DNA of 64,000 nucleotides from Sphingobacteriales bacterium 44-15 (GTDB lineage: Bacteria > Bacteroidota > Bacteroidia > Chitinophagales > Chitinophagaceae): assembly GCA_001899685.1 (NCBI GenBank), contig MKWG01000037.1, positions 245,777-309,776 of the forward strand, given 5' to 3'. The notes beneath the pieces were generated by a model. It was given only the letters and a program-made list of their open reading frames with translations. It had not been told where the DNA came from and ran no database searches. This document shows, piece by piece, positions 1 to 7,846 of the stretch (position 1 is its first letter; each line of letters begins with the position of its first letter). The position numbers and the translations under genes were made by a program.

Positions 1-1
1 C

Positions 2-1165
2 AGCCGGGCGGCAGCATTGGGAAATGCCGCCTTCGACGCACTGGGAAATGAATATTGCTTACAGCACTTCCTGAACTCCCCGGGTAATTTTACCGCTTCA
101 AAGCTGGCCTGGGTCAGGGAGAATGAACCGGAAATTTTCAGGAAGATCGCCAGGATCATGCTGCCGGGTGATTACATAGCTATGAAGCTGACAGGCAGCG
201 TCACCACTTCTCCTTCGGCGTTATCCGAAGGGATCTTCTGGGATTTTACATCTGACGGCCTTTCAGAAAAAATAATGGACCATTTTGGGTTTGACAATAC
301 TATTATTCCCCCTGTACAACAGGTTTTCTCAATACACGGCACTGTGACTGCCGGCGCCGCTGCCGACCTGGGCTTAAAAGCAGGTACACCGGTAGCATAT
401 AAAGCAGGCGATCAGCCCAATAATGCTTTATCTCTCAATGTCATGCAGCCGGGAGAAATAGCAGCAACGGCAGGCACCTCCGGAGTGATCTATGCAGTAA
501 CTGATCAATTATCACACGATCCGTTATCCAGGGTAAACAGCTTTGCCCACGTTAATCATACACCGGCGGAAAAACGTATCGGCGTATTGCTATGCATTAA
601 TGGCACCGGGATCATGAACAGGTGGATGAAGGATATTGCAGGCAATACCCTCCAATATGCGGAGATCAATAAGATGGCAGAAAGCATTGCATTGGGAAGC
701 GAAGGGCTGTTGATACTGCCCTTTGGCAATGGCGCTGAACGTATGCTTGAAAACCGCATGCCCGGCGCACAGATCGGCAGACTTCAGTTTACGGTTCACC
801 GGGAGGCCCACCTGTTCCGCGCTGTGCAGGAAGGTATTGCCTGTGCATTCCGGTATGGCTTCGATATACTGAAAGAAAACGGCGTTACTCCCACAGTGAT
901 ACGGGCGGGAAAAGCAAATATGTTCCTGAGCAGGCTGTTCACTGAGCTTTTTGTAAACCTTACCAACGTTCCGGTAGAATTGTATAAAAACGATGGATCT
1001 GTAGGCGCTGCCATCGGCGCGGGCATAGGCGCAGGGATATACAGCTCCCGGGAAGAAGCCTTTCAATCGTATAAGCCCGAATCATTGACCGAACCCGAAA
1101 AAAACAATGAGCAGCATGAGGAATTATATGGGAAGTGGAAAGATTTTCTCGAAAAAAACATATAG
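2..1165 (+). CDS. xylB: Xylulokinase (FGGY family), 5' end outside window
   Basis: This cytoplasmic sugar kinase phosphorylates D-xylulose with ATP in xylose catabolism. The frame is open to the window edge, and the residues before the first possible start (SRAAALGNAAF) fit the middle of an FGGY N-terminal domain, so the true start lies upstream. About 387 residues are present of the usual ~490-500. Visible family motifs are LPGDYIAMKLTG with SALSEGIFWDF, typical of xylulokinases; the ATP-site segment ATAGTSGVIYAV; GNGAERM; and the C-terminal glycine-rich GSVGAAIGAGIGAGIY. The next gene may overlap its 3' end. Xylose isomerase would be expected just upstream but is out of view. Confidence 0.93.
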   Translation, partial: SRAAALGNAAFDALGNEYCLQHFLNSPGNFTASKLAWVRENEPEIFRKIARIMLPGDYIAMKLTGSVTTSPSALSEGIFWDFTSDGLSEKIMDHFGFDNTIIPPVQQVFSIHGTVTAGAAADLGLKAGTPVAYKAGDQPNNALSLNVMQPGEIAATAGTSGVIYAVTDQLSHDPLSRVNSFAHVNHTPAEKRIGVLLCINGTGIMNRWMKDIAGNTLQYAEINKMAESIALGSEGLLILPFGNGAERMLENRMPGAQIGRLQFTVHREAHLFRAVQEGIACAFRYGFDILKENGVTPTVIRAGKANMFLSRLFTELFVNLTNVPVELYKNDGSVGAAIGAGIGAGIYSSREEAFQSYKPESLTEPEKNNEQHEELYGKWKDFLEKNI

Positions 1166-1931
1166 CTCCGTGATAGCTTTGCAATGGTATAACCGGGGGG
1201 TATTCCTTATTGCTTTGCTGTATGCTTTTGCCGGCTACGGGCAGGACATACAGGGCAGGGTATATGATATCACCCAAAAGATCCCGCTCCAGGGGGTAAG
1301 CGTGCTATCTTCCTCCGGCTACGGTACGCAAACCGATACCCTTGGGGTATACAGCATCAAAGTAAGCCCCGCAGACTCAATATGGTTTTCATACCTTGGG
1401 AAAGAGACTCCAAAATACCCGGTAAAATCTATTGCCAACCCGGCAGCTTTTGATATTTCTATACAACTCTCCGCAATAGAATTACCCGGTGTTACGATAA
1501 GGCAGCCTGACTACCATTTTGACTCACTGCAAAACAGAAGGGAGTATGAAAAAGTATTCAATTACCGCAAACCGGGTCTGCGTGTTTCCACACTTCCTCT
1601 TGCTGCAGGTGGAGGCGTGGGCGTAGACCTGGATGAGATCGTGAACCTGTTCCGCTTCCGGCGCAACCGGAACCTGAAGTTCCTGCAGGGGTGGCTGATA
1701 AAAGAAGAACAGGAAAAATACATAGATCACCGGTTTACCAAAGGATTTGTGCGCAAGCTTACCAGTATGGACGGAGATGAGCTTGATGCATTCATGAAAT
1801 ACTATCGTCCGGCTTATGAGTTGCTGGTACCGCTTAACGAGGCGGAACTGGGACTATACATACTCTATTGCTATGACGAATATGTTCAGAACGGGAGAAC
1901 GCTGCCTGAACGGCCGGGATTCCCTAAATAG
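1107..1931 (+). CDS. CarboxypepD_reg-like domain secreted/envelope protein
   Basis: The protein has a hydrophobic signal-like segment (GVFLIALLYAFAGYGQ), then a beta-sandwich repeat of the carboxypeptidase-regulatory type (IQGRVYDITQKIPLQGVSV ... TDTLGVYSIKV) at about residues 48-100. The rest is an uncharacterised C-terminal region of about 170 residues. Such domains occur in Bacteroidota exported proteins and at the N-terminus of TonB-dependent receptors, but no barrel follows here. The longest frame overlaps xylB by 59 nt. In-frame ATG at 1128 or GTG at 1170 would also work; the GTG removes the overlap and puts the signal peptide at the N-terminus, so the start is uncertain. Molecular function is unknown. 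Confidence 0.75.
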   Translation: MSSMRNYMGSGKIFSKKTYSSVIALQWYNRGVFLIALLYAFAGYGQDIQGRVYDITQKIPLQGVSVLSSSGYGTQTDTLGVYSIKVSPADSIWFSYLGKETPKYPVKSIANPAAFDISIQLSAIELPGVTIRQPDYHFDSLQNRREYEKVFNYRKPGLRVSTLPLAAGGGVGVDLDEIVNLFRFRRNRNLKFLQGWLIKEEQEKYIDHRFTKGFVRKLTSMDGDELDAFMKYYRPAYELLVPLNEAELGLYILYCYDEYVQNGRTLPERPGFPK

Positions 1932-1940
1932 CTTTACGAT

Positions 1941-3500
1941 ATGACCGGCACGAAGCACAATAACCTTTCCTCCTGCACCACAGAGATCATCTACCATGTA
2001 TTCCAGCGGAGCTTTTATGACAGCAATAATGATAAACATGGCGACCTAAGAGGGTTAATACAACAATTGGCCTATCTGCAGGATATGGGCATCACCGCTA
2101 TACTGCTCACCCCGCTTTTTACATCTCCATACTACCACAACTATTTTGCCGACGATTTCGGGTCCATTGACCCTGCTTACGGAACAATGGCTGACTATTT
2201 TGATTTTGCGGATGCAGTGCACCGGCATGGGATGAAATTATATCTTGATATGGAGATCCAGTATGTTACAGAAGATCATATATGGTTCAAAGATTCTTTT
2301 AAAAACCCTGCTTCCGCATATAGCGACTATGTATTGTACCAGGATAGTGCAAACGAAACGCCTGAAACAATTATATTCGACACTAACGGTTTGCTGGGGT
2401 ATGACGGAGTGTATAAAGATATAACAACTGTCAACCTGCTCAACAGCGGGGTACAGTCCTATATGGTCAGCCTTTTCCGTTACTGGATAGATCCCCATAG
2501 CGATGGCAGCTTTAAGAGCGGCGCCGACGGGTTCAGGCTTGACCACATGATGGACATGCTCGACAACAAACAACGCCTGAGTAATTTATTCAGCAAATTC
2601 TGGAGACCTTTAATTGAAAAGCTGAAAGCAATAAAACCAGGCGTAGTGTTTATAGCCGAGCAAACTGACTGGAGCTCTTTCGGGCAGGAATACCTTACGG
2701 AAGTAGGCGCAGATAAAGTTTTTGCTTTTCCCCTGCGGGAAGCTATCCTTACCTTCAGCAAAGAAAATATCAGCGAAGCGGCAGCGCAAACCTTTTCATT
2801 ATCACCGGATCAATCCCAAAATATCGTTTTTATTGAAAATCATGACACCCATCGCTTCGCAACACTGGTAGACAGCCATCCCGGCAAGCTGAGGACCGGC
2901 GCTGCATTAAACCTCCTGCTTGGCGGCACGCCCGCTATATACTACGGCCAGGAGATAGGAATGACCGGAGGAGGAGGTTTCGGCAAATATGGGAATTCGG
3001 ATGGGAATGATATCCCAAGGAGAGAAGCGTTTAAATGGTATAAAGACATGACTCACCCGGGAATGGCAGCCTGGTACGAAAATTCAGGGCCGTGGTGGGA
3101 AGATTCGTCGTTGCAGGATACTGCTGTTTCTGCTTCCGCAGAAGAGCAGATCGCAGCCCCCGGTTCGTTGTGGAAATATTACCAACTGCTGATGCAGCTA
3201 AAAAAGAAACATCCCGCTTTAGCATATGGGGAATATAAAAAACTGGATAATGACTCGCCGGGAATATTGTCATTCCTGCGGGTATCGAAAGAGCAAACCT
3301 GCATGGTGCTGATCAATCTTTCAGACATAAAGGAAAGAGCATATATGGATGTGGAAGCGTATGCAGGAAAAAAGAAAGTCCTATATCAAAACCTTTTGGG
3401 TAATATGCAAATTATCCCGGCAGTCAAAAATGTATATATTGAGATGGAGCCCTTTAGCGCGGGGATATGGGAATGTCAAAACATAAGAAGCAGTGAATAG
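1941..3500 (+). CDS. GH13 alpha-amylase family glycoside hydrolase
   Basis: This is a retaining alpha-glucan-active enzyme of family GH13. The catalytic triad is readable: nucleophile D201 in DGFRLDHMMDM, acid/base E240 in FIAEQTDWS, and D302 in IENHDTHR. The N-terminal half is the (beta/alpha)8 barrel, beginning IIYHVFQRSFYDSN. The last ~90 residues look like the usual all-beta C-domain. There is no signal peptide, so the enzyme is probably cytoplasmic. At 519 residues it resembles oligo-1,6-glucosidase or trehalose-synthase-like members, but substrate specificity cannot be read from the sequence. It follows the preceding gene by 9 nt and may be cotranscribed with it and xylB. Confidence 0.9.
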   Translation: MTGTKHNNLSSCTTEIIYHVFQRSFYDSNNDKHGDLRGLIQQLAYLQDMGITAILLTPLFTSPYYHNYFADDFGSIDPAYGTMADYFDFADAVHRHGMKLYLDMEIQYVTEDHIWFKDSFKNPASAYSDYVLYQDSANETPETIIFDTNGLLGYDGVYKDITTVNLLNSGVQSYMVSLFRYWIDPHSDGSFKSGADGFRLDHMMDMLDNKQRLSNLFSKFWRPLIEKLKAIKPGVVFIAEQTDWSSFGQEYLTEVGADKVFAFPLREAILTFSKENISEAAAQTFSLSPDQSQNIVFIENHDTHRFATLVDSHPGKLRTGAALNLLLGGTPAIYYGQEIGMTGGGGFGKYGNSDGNDIPRREAFKWYKDMTHPGMAAWYENSGPWWEDSSLQDTAVSASAEEQIAAPGSLWKYYQLLMQLKKKHPALAYGEYKKLDNDSPGILSFLRVSKEQTCMVLINLSDIKERAYMDVEAYAGKKKVLYQNLLGNMQIIPAVKNVYIEMEPFSAGIWECQNIRSSE

Positions 3501-3562
3501 TGGTAAGTGATAAGTGGTAAGCGGACATTCGTTTTACTTCTCGCATTTCACTTCTCACGATA
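3501..3562. repeat. 3'-end low-complexity repeat, locus 1
   Basis: Begins directly after the GH13 stop codon. It combines GTGGTAAGTGATAAG-type words with a downstream run of TTCACTTCTCAC-type words of opposite polarity. It belongs to the dispersed family described in the findings. Confidence 0.6.
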
Positions 3563-3647
3563 ACATCCGGATATAATTTGACTGCCTTTACACAAGAATG
3601 GTTTGTTTCATGTAAATTGTTGCTCTAAAATATAATATTGATTCACT

Positions 3648-5051
3648 ATGAAAATTGCATTTCACGGTGCCGCCCGCACAGTAACAGGCTCTAAACACCT
3701 GATTCATTTAAAAAACGGCAAAAAACTTTTGCTTGATTGCGGAATGTTCCAGGGACTTGGCAGGGATACGGATGTGCTGAACAGGGAATGGGGATTCAAC
3801 CCTCCCGAAGTAGATTATCTTGTACTGTCTCATGCGCATATAGATCACAGTGGTCTTATCCCCAAGCTGGTAAAAGACGGGTTCAGGGGTAAAATCTTCT
3901 GCACTCCCGCCACAAGAGAACTGACAGCGGTACTTCTCGAAGACTCGGCGCAGATACAGGAAGATGAAGTGAAATATACCAACAGAAACAGAGCCACCTC
4001 AGGCAAACCTTACCTGGAAGCGCTTTATACTACTGAAGATGCAAAGAAAGCCAGCGGATATTTTTACGTGGTTGACTATGGCAACTGGTTTACTATTGAT
4101 GACGGTGTGCAATTATTATATACTGATGCAGGTCATATTATCGGAAGCGCTGCAGTTAATCTGAAGATCACTGAAAATGGCAAAACGACAGCTATCACCT
4201 TCAGCGGTGATGTTGGTCGCTACAGGGATATTATATTACGTTCACCTCAAAACTATCCACAGGCAGATTATATTATCCTCGAATCAACATACGGCAACAG
4301 CCTGCACGACCAGCATGCAACCACCCCGGACCTGATACTGCAGTGGGTGGTGAAAGCGTGTCTCCAGAAAAAAGGTAAGCTGGTATTGCCTTCTTTCAGC
4401 GTAGGGCGTACCCAGGAAATACTATTTGCGCTCAATCAGCTTGAGCTGGAAAACAGGCTTCCCCCGCTAGATTATTTTGTTGACAGCCCCTTGAGCGTTG
4501 AAGCAACCGATATCATAAAAAGATACCCGCAATACTTCAACAACACTATCCAGAAAATATTAAAAACAGACAAGGATCCTTTTGGCTTTAAAGGACTCAA
4601 ATTTATAAGAACGGTCCAGGAATCCAAGTTATTGAACTACAGGAATGAGCCCTGTGTCATCATATCTGCGAGCGGTATGGCAGAAGGAGGAAGGGTAAAG
4701 CATCATATCAGCAATACTATTGAAAACAGCCGTAATACTATTGTGTTTACAGGATATTGTGAGCCCAGCACCTTAGGCGGAAGGCTTATAGCGGGAGCCA
4801 AAGAAGTTACGATCTTTGGTATTGAGCACCAGGTAAATGCAGAGATCGGCTCTATAAGGAGCATGAGCGCGCATGGCGATTATGAAGACCTGAGCCAGTT
4901 TCTTGCCTGCCAGGACCCGCGGCAGGTGAAAACACTGTTTCTTGTGCATGGCGAATATGATGTGCAACAGGACTTTCGCAACAGGCTGCTGAAAAAAGGA
5001 TTTACTGATGTACAGATACCACAAAGACATGCTGAGTTCGGGCTGGGATAA
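3648..5051 (+). CDS. MBL-fold / beta-CASP metallo-hydrolase (RNA-processing type)
   Basis: The protein is a zinc-dependent hydrolase of the CPSF73-like beta-CASP group, which in bacteria and archaea are mostly ribonucleases. The metal motif HAHIDHSG starts at H62. Other ligands probably lie in DAGHIIGSA and SGDVGRYR. The beta-CASP insert (about residues 195-380) contains LPSFSVGRTQEILFAL and ISASGMAEGGR, followed by the late histidine motif MSAHGDYEDL and LVHGEYDVQ. Length (467 residues) is normal. There is no signal peptide. RNase activity is inferred from the family, not shown. It is a single gene between repeat-rich gaps. Confidence 0.9.
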   Translation: MKIAFHGAARTVTGSKHLIHLKNGKKLLLDCGMFQGLGRDTDVLNREWGFNPPEVDYLVLSHAHIDHSGLIPKLVKDGFRGKIFCTPATRELTAVLLEDSAQIQEDEVKYTNRNRATSGKPYLEALYTTEDAKKASGYFYVVDYGNWFTIDDGVQLLYTDAGHIIGSAAVNLKITENGKTTAITFSGDVGRYRDIILRSPQNYPQADYIILESTYGNSLHDQHATTPDLILQWVVKACLQKKGKLVLPSFSVGRTQEILFALNQLELENRLPPLDYFVDSPLSVEATDIIKRYPQYFNNTIQKILKTDKDPFGFKGLKFIRTVQESKLLNYRNEPCVIISASGMAEGGRVKHHISNTIENSRNTIVFTGYCEPSTLGGRLIAGAKEVTIFGIEHQVNAEIGSIRSMSAHGDYEDLSQFLACQDPRQVKTLFLVHGEYDVQQDFRNRLLKKGFTDVQIPQRHAEFGLG

Positions 5052-5082
5052 TAAAGTGAACGGGCAATGGTGAATGGTGAAT

Positions 5083-5417
5083 CAATGTCGTTTCCTTTAG
5101 CTTAAGAATCATCATAAAACTTTTAAATTGTCAGCAACACAGAGATTTATCGTACTGTTACCAGTATCCGAATAAGCCACCTTTTTTTGCGTGAGATTTG
5201 TACTACCGCCGATCAAAGGGACAGATGAACAATGATATGAAGCTGACAGATCTCCTCAAAGCAACTGCGAAGCACTCAGTGAGACAAATAAAAATCAAAT
5301 ATGCCCGAAGTAAAAAACAGTGGTGTTTCGGATATCCCGCCAAGTGACGGGACCGGCTTGAGGTAATCAACAACTTACCCTTAAAACACGTTATCCCTTC
5401 TTAAGGAAACGACATTG
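5083..5417. mobile_element. Candidate MITE-like element with ~20-bp terminal inverted repeats
   Basis: The left end (5083-5108) reads CAATGTCGTTTCC, then six extra bases, then TTAAGAA. The right end (5398-5417) is the exact reverse complement of CAATGTCGTTTCCTTAAGAA. The interior of about 290 bp has no transposase-sized frame. Both flanks are GTGAATGGTGAAT-type repeats, and AAT abuts both termini as a possible 3-bp target duplication. A second copy elsewhere would be needed for proof. Confidence 0.4.
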
Positions 5418-5466
5418 AATGGTGAAAAAATTCACCATTCACCGTTCACTATTCACCATTCACAAA
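5417..5466. repeat. 3'-end low-complexity repeat, locus 2
   Basis: A perfect hairpin GAATGGTGAA-AAAA-TTCACCATTC (5417-5440) is followed by more TTCACCATTCAC words. It lies between convergent genes, so it may terminate transcription from either side. Confidence 0.6.
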
Positions 5467-5492
5467 ATGATGCATATTATGACCAACGTAAT

Positions 5493-5990
5493 CTATTTAC
5501 GCCTGACGAGTCCATAGTTCAGCGACGAAGAAATGATCTGCTGTTCTTTATCCAGCATGAGTATGCTGTCTTCTGATTTCTTAAGAAAGTAGCGGGATTC
5601 TTCCGGTTCATCATAATTTAAAAAATACACAACTGCATTGGGATCTCCTTTTATGCCCCGGAGAATATCCCATTTACCTGTGCTGCTGAAGGAAGTATCC
5701 CCGGTTTGATTGCCCAGGTAAGTTTCTTTCAGGGTATAGTTATTGTTTTCAGAATTAGCTGCATCCTGGTATAATGCCAGCTCTGTTTTTATACCCTGGC
5801 AATCCGCACAGGGCAGTATGCCTTCAAATGTGCCGATCAAAATGGTCTGCACGGAATCCATTTCCCTGCCGCCTTTGTTTTTTGCTGCAAGTGCTGAATC
5901 TATAAGCGTACTATCTATTTTTTTATCATCGGTACCGGTACAGGCTACATAAAAAACAATTACCAATAAAGACAGCAATATTTGTTTCAT
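5493..5990 (-). CDS. NlpE-like copper resistance/envelope lipoprotein
   Basis: A 165-residue lipoprotein. The start was placed at 5990 because it gives a clean lipoprotein signal (MKQILLSLLVIVFYVAC, acylated C17). A longer frame to 6080 would run into the terminator of the upstream gene. The NlpE N-terminal-domain hallmark follows: GTFEGILPCADCQGIKTEL with the C61-x-x-C64 pair, then LYQD and TYLGNQTGDTSFSSTGKW. NlpE-type proteins monitor the cell envelope or copper and lipoprotein traffic in proteobacteria; the role in Bacteroidota is not established. It is probably monocistronic. Confidence 0.85.
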   Translation of the reverse strand: MKQILLSLLVIVFYVACTGTDDKKIDSTLIDSALAAKNKGGREMDSVQTILIGTFEGILPCADCQGIKTELALYQDAANSENNNYTLKETYLGNQTGDTSFSSTGKWDILRGIKGDPNAVVYFLNYDEPEESRYFLKKSEDSILMLDKEQQIISSSLNYGLVRRK

Positions 5991-6062
5991 GCAGAGGAGG
6001 CTTTTATCAAAGATAATACAAGGGACTATCGTAAAAAAGAAACAAAGCGTTAAACAAAAAGA

Positions 6063-6083
6063 CTGTTGCAATATATGCAACAG
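6063..6083 (-). terminator. Rho-independent terminator of the beta-barrel gene
   Basis: An 8-bp perfect stem (CTGTTGCA / TGCAACAG) with a 5-nt loop. On the minus strand it is followed by a T-rich tract (GTCTTTTTG). It lies 32 nt past the stop of the gene starting at 6741. Confidence 0.75.
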
Positions 6084-6114
6084 CCTCTAAAGAATGGGTT
6101 AGTAAACGTTTATA

Positions 6115-6741
6115 TTAAAAATTAAATCCTATCCGTAATGCAAGCAGGGCTGGCTTTACATCAGTATACTTTTTAAGAATAGTAGTTTCATACCTCAACC
6201 CCAGCTCAAATTTGCCAAGATTCAGACCCACAGACGGGGCATAGGTAAAGCCTCCATCACGATCTTTTACTACATCGCCCGCAGCATCTTCAGACTCATC
6301 TACAGTATAGATAGTATAAAAAGAATATCCACCTTCAGCCATTACAAAAAATTTATCGGCAATAATATACTTGTATCCTAATTTCAAAGGCACATGAGTT
6401 CCAACCTTTATATCTTCCTCATCCACAGATTTCGGTATAACCAGCAGCCCTCCAGGGGTGAATGTAACATAACCGGGACCGGCTTTGACGGAAAACCTAA
6501 GGCTCATCCCAAACTCTGAGCTAAAAGTACTCTTAAAATTTTTATCCAAAATAGGACCGCCCTCTATACCAAAGCCAAAACTGAATGGCTTACCATCTTT
6601 CTGGGCATACAGGTTGCTCACAAAAAGCGAAGAGGTTAGGATAATACCAAGTATAAAAAACTTTTTCAGCCCTGCTGATTTTTGGACTGCATTCAGTCCG
6701 GAATTGCTGCGTTGAGCAACATTATTCATTGTCGGTTCCAT
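6115..6741 (-). CDS. Small outer-membrane beta-barrel (porin-family) protein
   Basis: 208 residues. A signal segment (FFILGIILTSSLFVSNLYAQ, about residues 27-46) follows an unusually long N-terminal extension, so the start may lie later. The mature part alternates hydrophobic and polar residues with glycines (FSFGFGIEGGPIL, VPLKLGYKYII, FFVMAEGGYSF, YAPSVGLNLG, FELGLRYETT). It ends LLALRIGFNF, the terminal-aromatic signature of outer-membrane barrels. About eight strands are likely, as in OmpX/OmpW-like or PF13568-type proteins. Ligand and function are unknown. It is followed by its own terminator. Confidence 0.8.
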   Translation of the reverse strand: MEPTMNNVAQRSNSGLNAVQKSAGLKKFFILGIILTSSLFVSNLYAQKDGKPFSFGFGIEGGPILDKNFKSTFSSEFGMSLRFSVKAGPGYVTFTPGGLLVIPKSVDEEDIKVGTHVPLKLGYKYIIADKFFVMAEGGYSFYTIYTVDESEDAAGDVVKDRDGGFTYAPSVGLNLGKFELGLRYETTILKKYTDVKPALLALRIGFNF

Positions 6742-6892
6742 AGTTCAAGTTTAGTTTGATCTTACATAACTGATTTTTAGAGAATTTATTATGATCTGTT
6801 ACTTAAATTTATACATTTAGCGCTCCCGGGAGATCAAAACCAAATCCCCGGAGATCATGATTGTGATCAATAACAAACAGTAAACGATAAAT

Positions 6893-6935
6893 CCTCTGTG
6901 CAACTCCCAGCCACTGTGTCTCTGTGGCATGTTCT
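6893..6935. repeat. CACAGAGACACAG-type dispersed word repeat, copy 1
   Basis: Read on the minus strand, this contains CCACAGAGACACAGTGG then AGTTGCACAGAGGATT. A diverged relative lies at 55308-55345. It is low-complexity intergenic sequence with no coding sense. Confidence 0.45.
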
Positions 6936-6938
6936 GTC

Positions 6939-7601
6939 TTAATTCCCGCTTTTCAGATTTTTACTCTCCTGGTAGGTTAATTGCCTGTAACCGCTTACCG
7001 GCGCTACAAATTTTTGAAGAGGTACCGGGTCAAAAGCAATCTTGGAAGCAGTATATTTTACTTTGAGATTGCCCATCGAAGATTCATATTCCAGGGGAAG
7101 GCCGGGAAGCGTTTTAAACTGGTAATCGTAGTCCTTATTTTCTGTGACCAGTTCCTTTGTAAAATAAACGGTAAATGTGCTGCCGTCGCTAAGTTTTGCC
7201 ACTGCTTTCTGACATTCGTAGCCCGCAATAGTTTTAGTTTCATTTTGTACAGAGAATACAATACCGGCATATTTTTTATTAATATCCTCCAGGTCCTGCC
7301 TGGTAACTTTTATCAGGAGCTTTTGATTGCCATATTCCTTTAAAACCACACCTGTGTTATTTTTCGCATCAAGAATAGTAGTGGTAGTTCCTAAAGGGCT
7401 GACCATTTCCGTTCTGCTCTGGCCTCCCTTGAGATAAACAGTAGTCCTGGCGCCATCAAACATATCTGCAAGCTGAGGCTCCTTACTTCCGGTCTGGACA
7501 GTAATATCATACACAATAGTACCTTCCGAAAGCGTTTTCTGGGCAACAGTGCTCTGGTGCACCATTAACGCAAATAGAGCCAGCCTGGTAATCTTTTTCA
7601 T
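6939..7601 (-). CDS. GLPGLI-like exported protein
   Basis: 221 residues starting at MKKITRLALF; the frame extends upstream but this start gives a normal signal peptide ending near VAQ. The protein begins the mature region with EGTIVYDITVQ, has a central TKTIAGYECQKAVAKLSDG and the KTLPGLPLEYE segment. These correspond to the layout of Bacteroidota GLPGLI / DUF4412-like proteins, in which a YxC-K motif precedes a (G/T)LPGL motif. They are exported beta-rich proteins of unknown function. A minus-strand box TATCTTTA lies just upstream and resembles a weak -7 element. Specific function cannot be assigned. Confidence 0.7.
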   Translation of the reverse strand: MKKITRLALFALMVHQSTVAQKTLSEGTIVYDITVQTGSKEPQLADMFDGARTTVYLKGGQSRTEMVSPLGTTTTILDAKNNTGVVLKEYGNQKLLIKVTRQDLEDINKKYAGIVFSVQNETKTIAGYECQKAVAKLSDGSTFTVYFTKELVTENKDYDYQFKTLPGLPLEYESSMGNLKVKYTASKIAFDPVPLQKFVAPVSGYRQLTYQESKNLKSGN

Positions 7602-7707
7602 TTTTAGAAGTTTCAGCATAAAGATAGAAAAATGCAACCGCAGGTTGTATTACCTCCTGTTAAAAACCCAATGGAAATATTACACCGGCATTTTGTGGTG
7701 ATATGTT

Positions 7708-7787
7708 AAACGTGAGAAGTGAGATGACAAACGTGATATCCTCACATTTATCGCCTGCCTGCCGGTAGGCAAGTCTTACTTTTCACA
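7708..7787. repeat. 3'-end low-complexity repeat, locus 3
   Basis: It contains AAACGTGAGAAGTGAGATGACAAACGTGA-like words, then CTCACATTT, a small GC hairpin (GCCTGCCGGTAGGC) and TTTTCAC. It starts within about 60 nt downstream of the yidC stop codon. Confidence 0.6.
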
Positions 7788-7846
7788 AAAAATACGACAA
7801 ATTATGGTTAACACAACATTAGTCAAAAAACCGGGAAAGTAAACAG

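Larger units (their letters stand above)
5052..5492. other. Gene-poor gap of 441 bp holding repeats and a possible MITE
   Basis: This gap lies between two convergent genes. It carries GTGAATGGTGAAT words on both sides of an inverted-repeat-bounded element (5083-5417). An ATG-initiated frame of 40 codons (5225-5347) lies inside the element but has no recognisable domain. No known RNA family was seen. Confidence 0.6.

Noticed and set aside
590-1066. 158-codon open frame on the minus strand inside xylB
   Set aside because: It is antisense to a gene with clear family motifs and its own translation shows no domain.
5225-5347. 40-codon frame inside the MITE-like element
   Set aside because: Too short to support as a gene, and no known domain; kept only as a note on the element.
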